Shown here piece by piece: positions 44,603-54,241 of a stretch of 64,000 bases of DNA. Where the stretch lies: assembly GCA_003242735.1 (NCBI GenBank), contig QGVH01000007.1:92113-156112 (forward strand). The letters are read 5' to 3'. The DNA comes from a bacterium (GTDB lineage: Bacteria > Gemmatimonadota > Gemmatimonadetes > Longimicrobiales > RSA9). Under the pieces are notes generated by a model that made no database searches, was not told where the DNA came from, and worked only from the letters and a program-made list of their open reading frames with translations. Position 1 is the stretch's first letter. Each line of letters starts with the position of its first letter. The translations under genes were made by a program, and so were the position numbers.

Positions 44603-45940
44603 ATGAAAGGCCGGATCCTGATCGTCGAAGACGACGCCGCGGTGCGGGAGGTCTTCCGCCGCACCGTGGAACGGGCCGGCTACGCCGTCGCGACCGCGGA
44701 GACGGCGGAACGGGCCCTCGCGTCGATCGAGGAATCCGCGCCGGAGCTCGTCCTCACCGATGTGCGCATGGCCGGCATCTCGGGCATCGAGCTGCTCCAG
44801 CGCGTGCGCAGCGAGTATCCGGACGTCGACGTGGTCGTCATCACCGGGCTCGACGACATGGAAACCGCGGTCGCCGCGATGAAGGCCGGCGCCTACGACT
44901 TCCTCGTCAAGCCGGTCGAGCCCGCACAGGTCGAGCACGTCGTCGAGCGCTGTTTCCGCGACCGCGCCGTCCGCAACCGGTTGCGCCACCTCACCCGGGA
45001 GGCCTCCGAGCCGTACTCGCTCGCCCGGCTGGTGGGCCGCTCGCCGGCCATGATCGAGATCTACAAGATGATCGGCACGCTGGCCCGGTCACGGACGCCG
45101 GTCCTCATTCGCGGCGAGACCGGAACCGGGAAGGAGCTCATCGCGCGCGCCATCCATTACAACTCCGACGCGGCGGACGAGCCGTTCATCGCGGTGAACT
45201 GCACCGCGCTCCCTCCCACGCTCCTCGAATCCGAGCTCTTCGGCCACGTCCGCGGCGCCTTCACCGGCGCCGACCGCGACCGCAAGGGCCGTTTCGAGCT
45301 CGCTGGATCCGGCACGATCTTCCTCGACGAGATCGGCGACACCACGCCGGAGTTCCAGGCCAAGTTGCTGCGCGTCGTCCAGGACCGGGAGTTCTACCCC
45401 GTGGGTGGCGACCGGCCGCGCAGCACCCGTGCCCGGATCATCGCGGCGACGCACCGGCCCATCGAGAGCCTCGTCCGGGAGGGGCGCTTCCGCGAGGACC
45501 TCTACTTCCGCCTCAAGGTCGTCGAGATCACCGTCCCGCCGCTCCGGGAACGCCGCGCGGACATCCCGCTGCTCGTGGATCACCTGATCCGGAAGGCGTG
45601 CCGGGAGCTGCACGTGGATCTGCGCGTCGTGCCGGACGACGTCATGGCCGCCATCGTCGCCTACGACTGGCCGGGCAACGTGCGCGAGCTCGAGAACGCC
45701 CTCACCCGTGCCGTCGTCCTCGCCCGCGGCCCCGCCATCCGTCTCGAAGACCTCGCCCTGGGGGCGGGGATCGGCGGTGCGGAGCCCCAGCCGGAGGACG
45801 AGAGCCTGGAGGCGGTCATGCGCGCACACATCGCCCGGATCCTGCGCCGCACGGGCGGCAACAAGCGCGAGGCGGCCCGGGTGCTGCGCATCTCCCGCTC
45901 CCGCCTGGACCGGCTCCTGAAGAAGTACGAGCTGGTGTAG
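44603..45940 (+). CDS. Sigma54-dependent response regulator, NtrC family
   Basis: The 445-residue regulator has a receiver domain with the phosphorylation site Asp53 (LTDVRMAG). The AAA+ domain has Walker A GETGTGKE, the sigma54-contact loop GAFTGA at residues ~218-223, Walker B GTIFLDEIGD and the arginine-finger region PGNVRELENA. A Fis-type helix-turn-helix ends the protein (NKREAARVLRISRSRLDRLL). It activates promoters that use sigma54. It has no kinase gene directly next to it; the hybrid kinase 0.9 kb downstream is a possible partner. A strong hairpin right after its stop ends the transcript. Confidence 0.93.
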   Translation: MKGRILIVEDDAAVREVFRRTVERAGYAVATAETAERALASIEESAPELVLTDVRMAGISGIELLQRVRSEYPDVDVVVITGLDDMETAVAAMKAGAYDFLVKPVEPAQVEHVVERCFRDRAVRNRLRHLTREASEPYSLARLVGRSPAMIEIYKMIGTLARSRTPVLIRGETGTGKELIARAIHYNSDAADEPFIAVNCTALPPTLLESELFGHVRGAFTGADRDRKGRFELAGSGTIFLDEIGDTTPEFQAKLLRVVQDREFYPVGGDRPRSTRARIIAATHRPIESLVREGRFREDLYFRLKVVEITVPPLRERRADIPLLVDHLIRKACRELHVDLRVVPDDVMAAIVAYDWPGNVRELENALTRAVVLARGPAIRLEDLALGAGIGGAEPQPEDESLEAVMRAHIARILRRTGGNKREAARVLRISRSRLDRLLKKYELV

Positions 45941-45969
45941 CGAAACGGGGCCACCCTGGCCCCGTTTCG
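45941..45969 (+). terminator. Terminator hairpin after the NtrC-type gene
   Basis: CGAAACGGGGCCA and its exact complement flank a 3-nt loop, starting at the first base after the stop codon. The T-rich end of the stem (GTTTCG) serves in place of a T-run. Confidence 0.7.
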
Positions 45970-46160
45970 AGGCCGGCCGGGCCTGAGCCGCGACCGGACC
46001 TGCCCCGTTAACTCTCTCTACGACACGAGATTGGACCGGGCGCTGGTGCGGGCACGGTCCGTGCCAGTGTACGCGCGCCGAGAGGTGAGGCTGGGACCCG
46101 CCGGGTCGCGAGGGGCGGCGTGTGCCCCGCGGCGGGGGCAGAAGGAAAGAAGGACGGGAG

Positions 46161-46829
46161 ATGCGCGGTCTATTCTTCGGCACAGGGAAACAGCGGGCGG
46201 AGCGGAAGGCCACGCTCGCCGAGGAACTCGAGGAACTGGAACGACAGGCGCGCGAAGCGTCGCCGGGCTACGACGCCCAGCTCTACAATCGCGCGGCCGA
46301 TCTCTGTTTGAACGCTGGCGACCGGGCCACGGCGCTGAAGTATCTGGGCCGTGCCATCGATGCGTACCTGGACACGGGTCGGTTCAACGCTGCGGCGGTC
46401 CTGTGCCACAAGGTCCTGCGGATCTCGCCGGAGGCGGTGCGGGCGAGGTCCACGCTGACGTGGCTGGCGTTGGGGCAGGGGGACGTGGAGGGGGCGGAGC
46501 GAGCGCTGGCCGATTACGTCACGGCGGCGCAGCGGGCGGGGCAGGAAGTCCTGGCGATGAAGCAACTCCGGATGATGGCGGAGGCCACGCCCAGTCAGCG
46601 GCTGCGCGAGGCGCTGGCGTTCTGGCTGATGGACCTGGGCGACCACGACGGCGCGGACCAGGTCCTGGGCGAGGTCTACGCCGAACGCAACGGACTCCGT
46701 CCGCCCCGGCCCGAGGACCAGGGCCGTCGGTGGATGACGGTGTTGAGAGCGACGACGATGGGCCCGACGGAGCTGCGGCACGTCGAGCCCGGCACGGAAA
46801 CGGCGGAGCCCGCGCTGGCGTTCGTCTGA
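46161..46829 (+). CDS. Tetratricopeptide-repeat-like cytoplasmic protein
   Basis: The 222-residue protein follows a purine-rich start signal. An N-terminal charged helix (LAEELEELERQAREA) precedes helix pairs typical of tetratricopeptide repeats: AQLYNRAADLCLNAGDRATA and YLGRAIDAYLDTGRFNAAAV and VLCHKVLRISPEAVRARSTL. Such repeats form protein-binding surfaces. Its TGA overlaps the ATG of the hybrid histidine kinase (TGATG), so the two are made together and the protein may be an adaptor for that kinase. The function is not known. Confidence 0.78.
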   Translation: MRGLFFGTGKQRAERKATLAEELEELERQAREASPGYDAQLYNRAADLCLNAGDRATALKYLGRAIDAYLDTGRFNAAAVLCHKVLRISPEAVRARSTLTWLALGQGDVEGAERALADYVTAAQRAGQEVLAMKQLRMMAEATPSQRLREALAFWLMDLGDHDGADQVLGEVYAERNGLRPPRPEDQGRRWMTVLRATTMGPTELRHVEPGTETAEPALAFV

Positions 46830-48865
46830 TGGCGGGGTCCGCACGACAGGTCGACGTGGAGTCGGCCCGGCGGCTGGAAGGACGTACGCCCGCGCCTTCC
46901 GCCACGGCCGCACGCCACCCCGTGGGCGACGGGCGACGTGCGCGGGAGCTGCGCCTTGCGGCGGCGTTCGAGCAGGCCGCGGTCGGGATGGCGGTGCTGG
47001 GGCTGGATTGGCGGTGGTTGGATGTGAACGCCCGGCTGCTCGAGCTCCTGGGGTACGATGGAGCGGAGCTGCGGGCCCGACCCCTCCACGAGCTCGTCCA
47101 TCCGGCGCACCGCGTCGCGCACCAGGTGCTCGCCCGGCGGCTCTCCCGGGGCAAACTGGACAGCTACTCCCTCGAGCAACGGCTCCTCCGCAAGGACGGC
47201 ACGGCGGTCTGGGTGGAGCTCAAGGCCGTACGGGTGCGCATGCCCGATGGCGGAGAAGACCAGGTCGTCATTGTGGTGGACGAGGTGGGGGAGCGGCGGG
47301 GGATGCTGGATGAGCTGCGGACGACGCAGCAGCACCAGGAGGCGCTGCTCTCCAACATCCCGGATGCCGCCTGGTTGAAGGCGGTGGACGGACGCTACCT
47401 CGCGGTCAACTACGCCTTCGCGCGGGCATGCGGCTGGACGAGATCCGAGATCGTGGGCCGTACCGACCGCGAGATCTGGCCGGAGGAGCAGGCGGCGCGC
47501 TGCCGCGAAGAGGACAGGCGCGTCCTGGAGTCGGGTCAGCCGCTCGTCACCGAGGAGCGCATCGAGACCGGCGATGGCACCGTCCGCTGGTACGAGACCG
47601 TCAGGGCGCCGGTGCGCGATGCCACAGGCGGATGGCTCGGCACCGTGGGGATCCGGCGCGACATCACGGAGCGCAAGCAGGCCGAGGAAGCGCTGCGGCG
47701 GAGCGAGGAGCAGCTCCGGCAGGTCCTGAAGCTCGAGGCCGTGGGTCGCCTCGCGGGCGGCATTGCGCACGACTTCAACAACATCCTCACCGCGGTGGGC
47801 GGACACGCGGCGCTCCTGCTGGAGGAGATCCCGCCGGGCGATCCGCTACGGGCGGACCTGGAGGAGATCAAGCGCGGCGTGGACCGTGCCACGTCCCTCA
47901 CGCGGCAGCTCCTCGCCTTCAGCCGCAAGCAGGTCTTGAAGCCGCGGGTCCTCGATCTGACGAGCGTCGTCGCGGAGACCGAACAGATGCTGCGCCGGCT
48001 GATCGGGGAGGACATCGATCTACGCACCTCCGCCGAGCCCGGGTTGGGCCGCGTGCTGGCGGATCCAGGCCAGATCCAGCAGGTGATCCTCAACCTCGCG
48101 GTGAACGCGCGAGACGCGATGCCGGACGGCGGACGGCTGTCCATCGAGCTGGCCAACGTGGACGTGGACGAGGAGATGGCGCGTCGCCACGTGCCCGAGC
48201 AGCCCCCGGGCCGCTACGTCCGGCTGACGGTGTCGGACACCGGCACGGGCATCCCGCACCACATCCAGCCGCACATCTTCGAGCCGTTCTTCACGACGAA
48301 GGAAAAGGGCAAGGGCACTGGGCTCGGCCTCTCCACGGTCTACGGCATCGTCAAGCAGAGCGGCGGGTTCATCTGGGTCTACAGCGAGCCGGGCCAGGGA
48401 GCGACGTTCAAGATCTACCTGCCCCGCGTGGATGCGCCGGCCGAGCAGACGCCGGCGCCGCAGCCGGAGGTCGCAGCGCACGCGGGCGAGGAGACGATCC
48501 TGCTCGTGGAGGACGAACCGGCGGTGCGCGACCTCGCCCAGCGCATCCTGCGCCGCAAAGGGTACCGCGTGATCGTCGCGTCGAACGGACGGGAGGCGCT
48601 GGACCTCGTGGAGCGCCAGGAGGGCCCGATCGACCTGCTCGTCACCGACCTGATCATGCCGCAGATGGATGGCCGCGAGCTGGCCCAGCGGCTGGCGGCC
48701 CTGCGTCCGGGCCTCCCGGTGCTCTTCATGTCCGGCTACACCGGGGACACGATCGCGCAGCGCGGCGTGCTCGACCCGGACGTCGCCTTCATCGAGAAGC
48801 CGTTCAGCCCCGAAGGCCTGGCACGGAAGGTCCGCGAGATCCTGGACGCCAGGGTGGCGGTGTGA
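46829..48865 (+). CDS. PAS-containing hybrid histidine kinase with C-terminal receiver
   Basis: The 678-residue protein lacks transmembrane helices. Two PAS domains are seen at residues ~35-160 (FEQAAVGMAVLGLDWRWLDV) and ~170-290 (LLSNIPDAAWLKAVDGRYLA). A HisKA domain follows with GRLAGGIAHDFNNILTAVGG, then a HATPase domain (LNLAVNARDAMPDGGRL; DTGTGIP; GTGLGLSTVYGIVKQSGG). The C-terminal receiver has its Asp in LLVTDLIMPQMDGREL and Lys in FIEKPFSP. The order PAS-PAS-kinase-receiver is common in hybrid kinases that sense a cytoplasmic redox or small-molecule signal. It is translationally coupled to the preceding tetratricopeptide protein. The partner regulator may be the NtrC-type protein upstream. 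Confidence 0.92.
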   Translation: MAGSARQVDVESARRLEGRTPAPSATAARHPVGDGRRARELRLAAAFEQAAVGMAVLGLDWRWLDVNARLLELLGYDGAELRARPLHELVHPAHRVAHQVLARRLSRGKLDSYSLEQRLLRKDGTAVWVELKAVRVRMPDGGEDQVVIVVDEVGERRGMLDELRTTQQHQEALLSNIPDAAWLKAVDGRYLAVNYAFARACGWTRSEIVGRTDREIWPEEQAARCREEDRRVLESGQPLVTEERIETGDGTVRWYETVRAPVRDATGGWLGTVGIRRDITERKQAEEALRRSEEQLRQVLKLEAVGRLAGGIAHDFNNILTAVGGHAALLLEEIPPGDPLRADLEEIKRGVDRATSLTRQLLAFSRKQVLKPRVLDLTSVVAETEQMLRRLIGEDIDLRTSAEPGLGRVLADPGQIQQVILNLAVNARDAMPDGGRLSIELANVDVDEEMARRHVPEQPPGRYVRLTVSDTGTGIPHHIQPHIFEPFFTTKEKGKGTGLGLSTVYGIVKQSGGFIWVYSEPGQGATFKIYLPRVDAPAEQTPAPQPEVAAHAGEETILLVEDEPAVRDLAQRILRRKGYRVIVASNGREALDLVERQEGPIDLLVTDLIMPQMDGRELAQRLAALRPGLPVLFMSGYTGDTIAQRGVLDPDVAFIEKPFSPEGLARKVREILDARVAV

Positions 48866-48905
48866 GCGAGCGGCCGGCGCGGCCCATGGCCGTCCGCGCC
48901 GCTCG

Positions 48906-51900
48906 TCACCACCCCGGCGCGATCTGGACCCCCCAGTGCCAGCCCCTGTCCGGCCGCTGGAAGGGGTAGGCGTAGTACGCCTCGAGCACCAGGTAGCCGA
49001 ACAGGTTGAACCGCGCGCTCAACCCCGTGCTGAAGACCGGGATGCGGTCCGGCGAGCGGCGCGCGAATTCGAGGGTCACCCCTTCCTCGCCCGTCCACGC
49101 TGCGCCCGCGTCCAGGAACACGCTCAGCTCGGTGGGCAGCATGGGGAAGTCGATCAGGCCGTAACGCTCCGTGCCGAACAGCGGCACCCGCAGCTCGAGG
49201 TTCGCCACGGCGAGACGACTGCCGACCAGGCGGTCGAACTCGGGGCAGTCCACGGTGCCGCTGCATTCGCTGGCACGGAACGATCCGATCTCATAGCCGC
49301 GCACGAGCGTCTGCTCACCGAGGAAGAGGGGGCCCAGCCGGTCACTGTCCGCGTCCGGGCCGTAGCGGCCGTAATGCACGCCCCGCAGCGCGAGCGTGAA
49401 CGGCGCGCGGAACAGGTAGCGGCGCCAGTCCGCGAGCAGCGTCCCGAACGAGAGCGACCCGAAGCGCGGCGACACCTCGAACCGGTAGCGGGAACCCGAG
49501 ATCGGCGAGGTGAACCCGAAGTACGAGTTGTCGCCCACGAACGCGGCGGCGACCTGTCCGAGGTGCACCCCCTCCGGCGCCGGCAGGCTGCGTGTTGACC
49601 GTGCGACCTCGGAACCGCCCACCGTGATCACCTCCTCGACCTCGTTGTCGAAGCCCACGTGGACGTACCCGCCCGTGAGCTCGAAGCGGCGCGTCGTCGA
49701 GAACGGGTACTGCGTCCCGACCACCGCCTGGTCGTAGTAGGTGCGCGAGCGGTACTGTGAGATGCGCCGACCCAGCAAGACCTGGCCGTCCACCTGCACC
49801 GGCACGGTTTCCAGCGTGGTGAACCCGGTCAGGTACGGCACACGCCCGCCACCCGCGAGCCAGTTCCAGCGCCGCGCGCGGTTGATGTAGAACGCCTCCC
49901 CGCCGAGGTCCTTGAGCGTCCCGGCCGCCGCCGCGCTCACGGCCAGCACGCGGTTGCCCAGCATGTCACCGAAGTACAGGGCGGTGCTCCCACCCAGGAA
50001 CGTGCCGAAGCTGCCCGTGCTCACGCCGATCGTGGGCGCGCCGATGTAGTCGAGGCCCAACGAAGGCCGGTAGCTGACCTCCTCGTAATCCCCCGGCGGC
50101 GGCAGCCATGCCAGCGGATCGGCCAGGTACGCACCGACCTGCGTCTCCGCCGTGGTCGGCGGCAGCACGCTGGCGACGGTCGTGGCCTTGTCCGGAGCCA
50201 CGGGCGTGCCCACGGCCTCCTCGGGGTCCAGCGCGTGGATGGCATAGCCGCGATTCTCGAAGATCGAGAACACGAGCCGGCCGGTCTGCGCCGCAACGGA
50301 CAGCGCCGGCGCGAGCGCCGTGATCCCGCTCACGCCCGTGGCGACGCGCGTCACCTGGAAGAGCTCGCCGCTGTCCAGCGCGAGCCGATAGATGTCGCTG
50401 AACCCCTCGCGGTCCGAAACGAAGTACAGACTCCCGCCATCCGGCGAGAACGCCGGGCTGATGTGCTTCGCGCCTTCGAAGCCGGGCAGGAGCTCGATCT
50501 CGCCGCCTGCGGCGTCGATCCGCGCCAGGCGCAGCGTGCCGTAACTCAAGCGCGAGAAGTCGGTCGAATCGCCCCGGTCGGTCACGAAGACCAGCGTCCG
50601 GCCGTCCGGCGACCACACCGGCTGGAGATCCGCGTACCGGTCCCGCGTGAGCTGGCGCACGTCGCCGCTCTCGAGATCCAGCACGTACAGGTCGCTGATC
50701 CCGCCGGCCATGCCCGAGAACGCGATGCTCCGGCCGTCTGGCGACCACGCGGGGCCCGAGATGGCGCCCACACCCGGCACGCCGATCCGTCGCTCGACCC
50801 GGCCAGACGCTACGTCCAGAATCGCGAGCTGGTTGTCTCCCTCTGCGATCGCGACGAACGCGAAGCGCCGCCCGTCCGGCGACCACGAGCCGGCGGAGTT
50901 CATGAAGCTGATCGCATCGAAGTGTGCGTCCGACGCCGGGCCCGCCAGCTTGCGCACGACCTCGCCCGTCTGCGCGTCCGCGACCCAGATCTCCACCGTG
51001 AACAGCCCGCGTTCCGAGAAGAAGGCGACGTAGCGCCCGTCCGGGCTCACCACGGGAGACAGGTTCATGTCGCCCGGCTCCTCCACGGCGATGAGCCGCT
51101 GACCCACGTCGGCGGGGGCCGTGCGGCCCTGGATCAGCGGGAAGTAGGCAGAGCGGATGGCCGCGTGCCACTCCGCGGAGAGCTCGGCGCTCGTCGTGTT
51201 GAGCACACGCGCCAGCGCTGGGCCCCAGCCCTGGTGTGTCGCCGCGCGGAAGAGGACGGCCGCCGTCGAGTCGCTCCATCGCCCGCCGATGTACGCCCAC
51301 AGCGCGTGGCCGAAGCGGTACGGGAAGTAGCGCGAGTCCCTCGTCAACTGCTCGATGGTCGGCATGTCGCCCCGCAGCACGGCGTCGCGCAACCACATCG
51401 CCGTGTGCGGATCATCGCGCCCGAGCGAGAGGTACTCCGCCAGCCCCTCGACCACCCACAGCGGCAGGCGGCTCAGGCCCGACAGGCCGCCGCCCTGCGG
51501 CGACGACGCGAGATCGTACTGGAACGCGTGCACCAGCTCGTGGCCCAGCACGTGGTCCGTCTCACGGTACACGCCGGTCAGCGGCATGACGACGCGCTCG
51601 CGCAACGCCTCCGTCACGCCGCCCGTCCCCTCGCCGATCATCCCTTCGATCACGTTCGTCTGCTGGAAGTCCGGGTGGTCGGCGTACAGGATGATCGGCG
51701 TCTTGCCCGTCAGGTCGTGTCCGAACACACCCGCCAGGCGGCCATACCAGCGCTCCGCCATCCGCGCGGCGTCCGCCGCCGCCTCTGTAGCGGGCGGGTA
51801 GTAGTGCAGGTCGAAGTGGTCGGTCCGCAGGACGCGGAAATCGAACGTCTCGTACTGGACCTTGTTGCGTCCGAAATACTGAGCGGATGCCTGTCCCGGG

Positions 51901-51995
51901 AAGAAGACGGCCGCGAGGACCAACGAGGCGAGCGCCGCCGGCAGCCGCCGCGGCCCGGGCGCGGCGAGGCCGCGGCCCACTCGGTCGTCACCCAT
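48906..51995 (-). CDS. Fusion: peptidase-MA-like domain, TolB-like propeller and outer-membrane barrel
   Basis: The 1029-residue protein has a signal peptide (LASLVLAAVFFPGQASAQ). Residues ~40-290 form a gluzincin-type peptidase domain with HELVHAFQY (HExxH) and the downstream Glu in WVVEGLAEYLS. Residues ~310-610 form a TolB/WD40-like propeller, with repeats such as SPDGRYVAFFSERG, SPDGRRFAFVAIAEG and SPDGRTLVFVTDRG. Residues ~690-1029 resemble an Omp85/surface-antigen barrel with many amphipathic strands and the motif LGEQTLVRGYEIGSF near the end, ending in aromatic-rich strands. The protein may sit in the outer membrane with the peptidase and propeller in the periplasm. Its substrate is unknown. 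It converges with the hybrid kinase gene across 40 bp. Confidence 0.82.
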   Translation of the reverse strand: MGDDRVGRGLAAPGPRRLPAALASLVLAAVFFPGQASAQYFGRNKVQYETFDFRVLRTDHFDLHYYPPATEAAADAARMAERWYGRLAGVFGHDLTGKTPIILYADHPDFQQTNVIEGMIGEGTGGVTEALRERVVMPLTGVYRETDHVLGHELVHAFQYDLASSPQGGGLSGLSRLPLWVVEGLAEYLSLGRDDPHTAMWLRDAVLRGDMPTIEQLTRDSRYFPYRFGHALWAYIGGRWSDSTAAVLFRAATHQGWGPALARVLNTTSAELSAEWHAAIRSAYFPLIQGRTAPADVGQRLIAVEEPGDMNLSPVVSPDGRYVAFFSERGLFTVEIWVADAQTGEVVRKLAGPASDAHFDAISFMNSAGSWSPDGRRFAFVAIAEGDNQLAILDVASGRVERRIGVPGVGAISGPAWSPDGRSIAFSGMAGGISDLYVLDLESGDVRQLTRDRYADLQPVWSPDGRTLVFVTDRGDSTDFSRLSYGTLRLARIDAAGGEIELLPGFEGAKHISPAFSPDGGSLYFVSDREGFSDIYRLALDSGELFQVTRVATGVSGITALAPALSVAAQTGRLVFSIFENRGYAIHALDPEEAVGTPVAPDKATTVASVLPPTTAETQVGAYLADPLAWLPPPGDYEEVSYRPSLGLDYIGAPTIGVSTGSFGTFLGGSTALYFGDMLGNRVLAVSAAAAGTLKDLGGEAFYINRARRWNWLAGGGRVPYLTGFTTLETVPVQVDGQVLLGRRISQYRSRTYYDQAVVGTQYPFSTTRRFELTGGYVHVGFDNEVEEVITVGGSEVARSTRSLPAPEGVHLGQVAAAFVGDNSYFGFTSPISGSRYRFEVSPRFGSLSFGTLLADWRRYLFRAPFTLALRGVHYGRYGPDADSDRLGPLFLGEQTLVRGYEIGSFRASECSGTVDCPEFDRLVGSRLAVANLELRVPLFGTERYGLIDFPMLPTELSVFLDAGAAWTGEEGVTLEFARRSPDRIPVFSTGLSARFNLFGYLVLEAYYAYPFQRPDRGWHWGVQIAPGW

Positions 51996-52219
51996 ATCGC
52001 ATCACCCTCCTGACTGGAACCCGACGACGCGCCCCGACGGCCACACGCCCGCTCCACGCGTGCGCGAGAACGGTCGAGGCGTGTCGCGCCGAACGGCGTG
52101 CAACGGGCGAGTGCCGTACCAGTCGGGGCCTCGCGCCGCGACCGGTCTGGACGCGTCTACGGGTGGGCGTATGCGCTGACCCGCCTCCCAGCGCGCGCTC
52201 CCCTCGCAAGGAGGAACCA
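51996..52219. other. Divergent intergenic region
   Basis: This 224-bp gap separates the divergently transcribed barrel-fusion gene and the NmrA-type gene. I see no confident promoter or operator in it. Confidence 0.4.
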
Positions 52220-53078
52220 GTGATCCTCGTTGCAGGCGCCACCGGCCAGCTCGGCGGTCTGATCGCACGCCGTCTCCTCGCCCGTGGTGAAGTCGTACGC
52301 ATCCTCGTGCGGCCCGGTTCCGATGACCAGCCCCTCGTGGAGCTGGGCGCACAGCCCATGTTCGGCGATCTCAAGGACCCGCCTTCGCTTGCGGCGGCCT
52401 GCCAGGGCGTCAGCGTCGTGCTCACAACGGCCGATTCAGCAGCGCGCGGCGGCGCGGACACGGTCGAGACCGTCGTCTGCTCGGCAACCGCTCCCTCATC
52501 GATGCAGCGAAGGCGGCCGGAGTGGAGCAGTTCGTCTTCACGTCCGCCCTCGGCGCCGACCCGGCCAGCCCGGTCCTCTTCCTCCGTGCAAGAGGCGAGA
52601 CAGAGCGCTACCTCCGCGAGAACGGGATGACGTACACGATCCTCGCGCCGAACATCCTCAATGGTAGTCTGGGGGGCGGATGGTGGTGGGGCTGGTCGCG
52701 CTGGAAGGGCGGCCGGTGACGCCGGTGGGGGAAGGCCGCAGCAGGCACTCGTTCGTGTCGGTGGACGAGGTCGCGGCGTTCGCGGTCGCGGCCGTGGGCC
52801 ACCCCGACGCGATGAACCGGACCATCGCGATCGGCGGCCCGGAGCCGGTGACGTGGCGCGACATCGTCGCCGCCTACGAGCGCTCCCTCGGCCGCGGCAT
52901 CGAGGTTCGCGCCATCCCGCCCGGGCAGCCGCTCCCCGGTCTGCCGGACGTGGTCTCACAGCTCGCGGCCGGCATGGACGCGTATGACTCACCGCTCGAC
53001 ATGGCCGAGACGGCGGCCGAGTTCGGCGTGAGGCTCACACCGCTCGAACAGTTCGTCCGGCGGCACACGACGCACTGA
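52220..53078 (+). pseudogene. NmrA-family NAD(P)-binding protein, frameshifted
   Basis: The GTG at 52220 is preceded by AAGGAGGAA, and the Rossmann start is intact (ILVAGATGQLGGLIARRLLA). The first frame holds to about TTADSAARGGADTVE. Then the sense moves by one base (LLGNRSLIDAAKAAGVEQFV, SALGADPASPVLFLRARGET, YTILAPNILNG), and near 52670 by another (MVVGLVALEGRPVTPVG through PLEQFVRRHTTH, stop at 53078). The family comprises atypical short-chain dehydrogenase-like sensors and reductases. The second break falls in a G-rich run (GGGGGGCGG), a place where sequencing errors also occur. As it stands the gene cannot make one full protein. Confidence 0.72.
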
Positions 53079-53188
53079 ACTGCACGAGTGCATCCGCGGG
53101 CACGAGGAGGCGCAACGATGGGGTCCGTGCGCCGGCTCGTGCCCGTACACGTGCTCGGCCTCGTACTCCTCCACCGGCAGAGACAGCG

Positions 53189-54241
53189 TCAGAGACTCGG
53201 GTCGCCGTCCGCGGCGCGCCGCAACCACAGTGTGCGATCGCATTCCAGCGGCAGCCCGTGGCGTTCGCGCCAGGCCAGCTCCGCGAACCGCTCCGCGAAG
53301 TGCCGGACCACCGTGTCCGGCGGCGCCGCCTTGTGCTGGCTCTGGACGCGCAGGTCGCACTGGTCGTTGACGTAGTCAATGAGATAGAACGGCCGCCCGT
53401 CCGCCTGGTACGGCGTGTCCGCCACCGCTGGCTCGTCCGCCAGGCAGATCTCGGTGGAGAAGAAATCCATCCTCGTCAGGCGCGCGACCTCCGCGGAGAG
53501 ACGGGCCAGCGGCAGGAGCTGGTGCGATGCCATCTCGCGCAGGCTCACGTGCCGGTACTCCGACGTCTCCGGGCTCCACCAGCACGGAACGATCTCGCCG
53601 AAGAGATAGAAGACGCGCCACCACGCGGGCCGCTCCCGGCCCTCGTCGTCTTCCAGCCACGCGTACCGGATCTGCCGCTGGATGAGGTAATCGTCGGTGC
53701 GGTCGTGGTCCCGGGCACGGGCGATCGCGTCTCGCTCCGGAGGCGCTCCGAGCACGACGCCGCGCCAGCCCCAACCCCGCGCCGGCTTGATCACCACCCG
53801 GTCGCCCAGGATCTGACGCTCCTCCGCTGTGAGGGAGCGGTCCGGCATCCACCGCCGCAACACCACCGTCGGCGGGACGGGGAGCCCCGCGCGCTCCAGT
53901 CGGTGGTGCGTCGCCGCCTTGTGGTCCGCCAGCGCAGCCGCGTCTGGGTCATCGATCACCCGGCCGCCGCAGTCCTTCACCGCGTAGCAGAGCTGGACGT
54001 AGGGGTCCTCTTCCTGCCCCCACGCCGCCGTCAGGTCGAGCAGGACCCGCACACGCAGCCGGCCGTCGCACAGCTCCCGCCGCAGGTCCTCCACCACGTC
54101 CGCGTGCGCGACCTCGCAGCTCAACCCCCGCAGCGCGCACGCGTCGCGAAGCCAGCCCAGGAACGCCTCGCCGTCCGCCCGCTGCCCGACACAGAGGTCC
54201 ACCACCTCACGGCTCCGCCGCACACGCGGCGCCCCACCCAT
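53189..54241 (-). CDS. ATP-grasp-like protein
   Basis: The 350-residue protein starts at ATG 54241, which has GGGAGGGG 2-3 bp upstream; the Ala/Gly/Pro-rich open frame extending to 54553 is unlike the rest and is left out. An N-terminal domain with EVAHADVVEDLRRELCDG precedes an ATP-grasp-like region: ADHKAATHHRLERAGLPVPP, the nucleotide-binding lysine in DRVVIKPARGWGWRG, then YLIQRQIRYAWLEDDEG and a late metal-binding segment DFFSTEICLADE...LIDYVNDQCD. ATP-grasp enzymes ligate a carboxylate to an amine or thiol. The substrate cannot be named and no peptide substrate gene is adjacent. Confidence 0.72.
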   Translation of the reverse strand: MGGAPRVRRSREVVDLCVGQRADGEAFLGWLRDACALRGLSCEVAHADVVEDLRRELCDGRLRVRVLLDLTAAWGQEEDPYVQLCYAVKDCGGRVIDDPDAAALADHKAATHHRLERAGLPVPPTVVLRRWMPDRSLTAEERQILGDRVVIKPARGWGWRGVVLGAPPERDAIARARDHDRTDDYLIQRQIRYAWLEDDEGRERPAWWRVFYLFGEIVPCWWSPETSEYRHVSLREMASHQLLPLARLSAEVARLTRMDFFSTEICLADEPAVADTPYQADGRPFYLIDYVNDQCDLRVQSQHKAAPPDTVVRHFAERFAELAWRERHGLPLECDRTLWLRRAADGDPSL

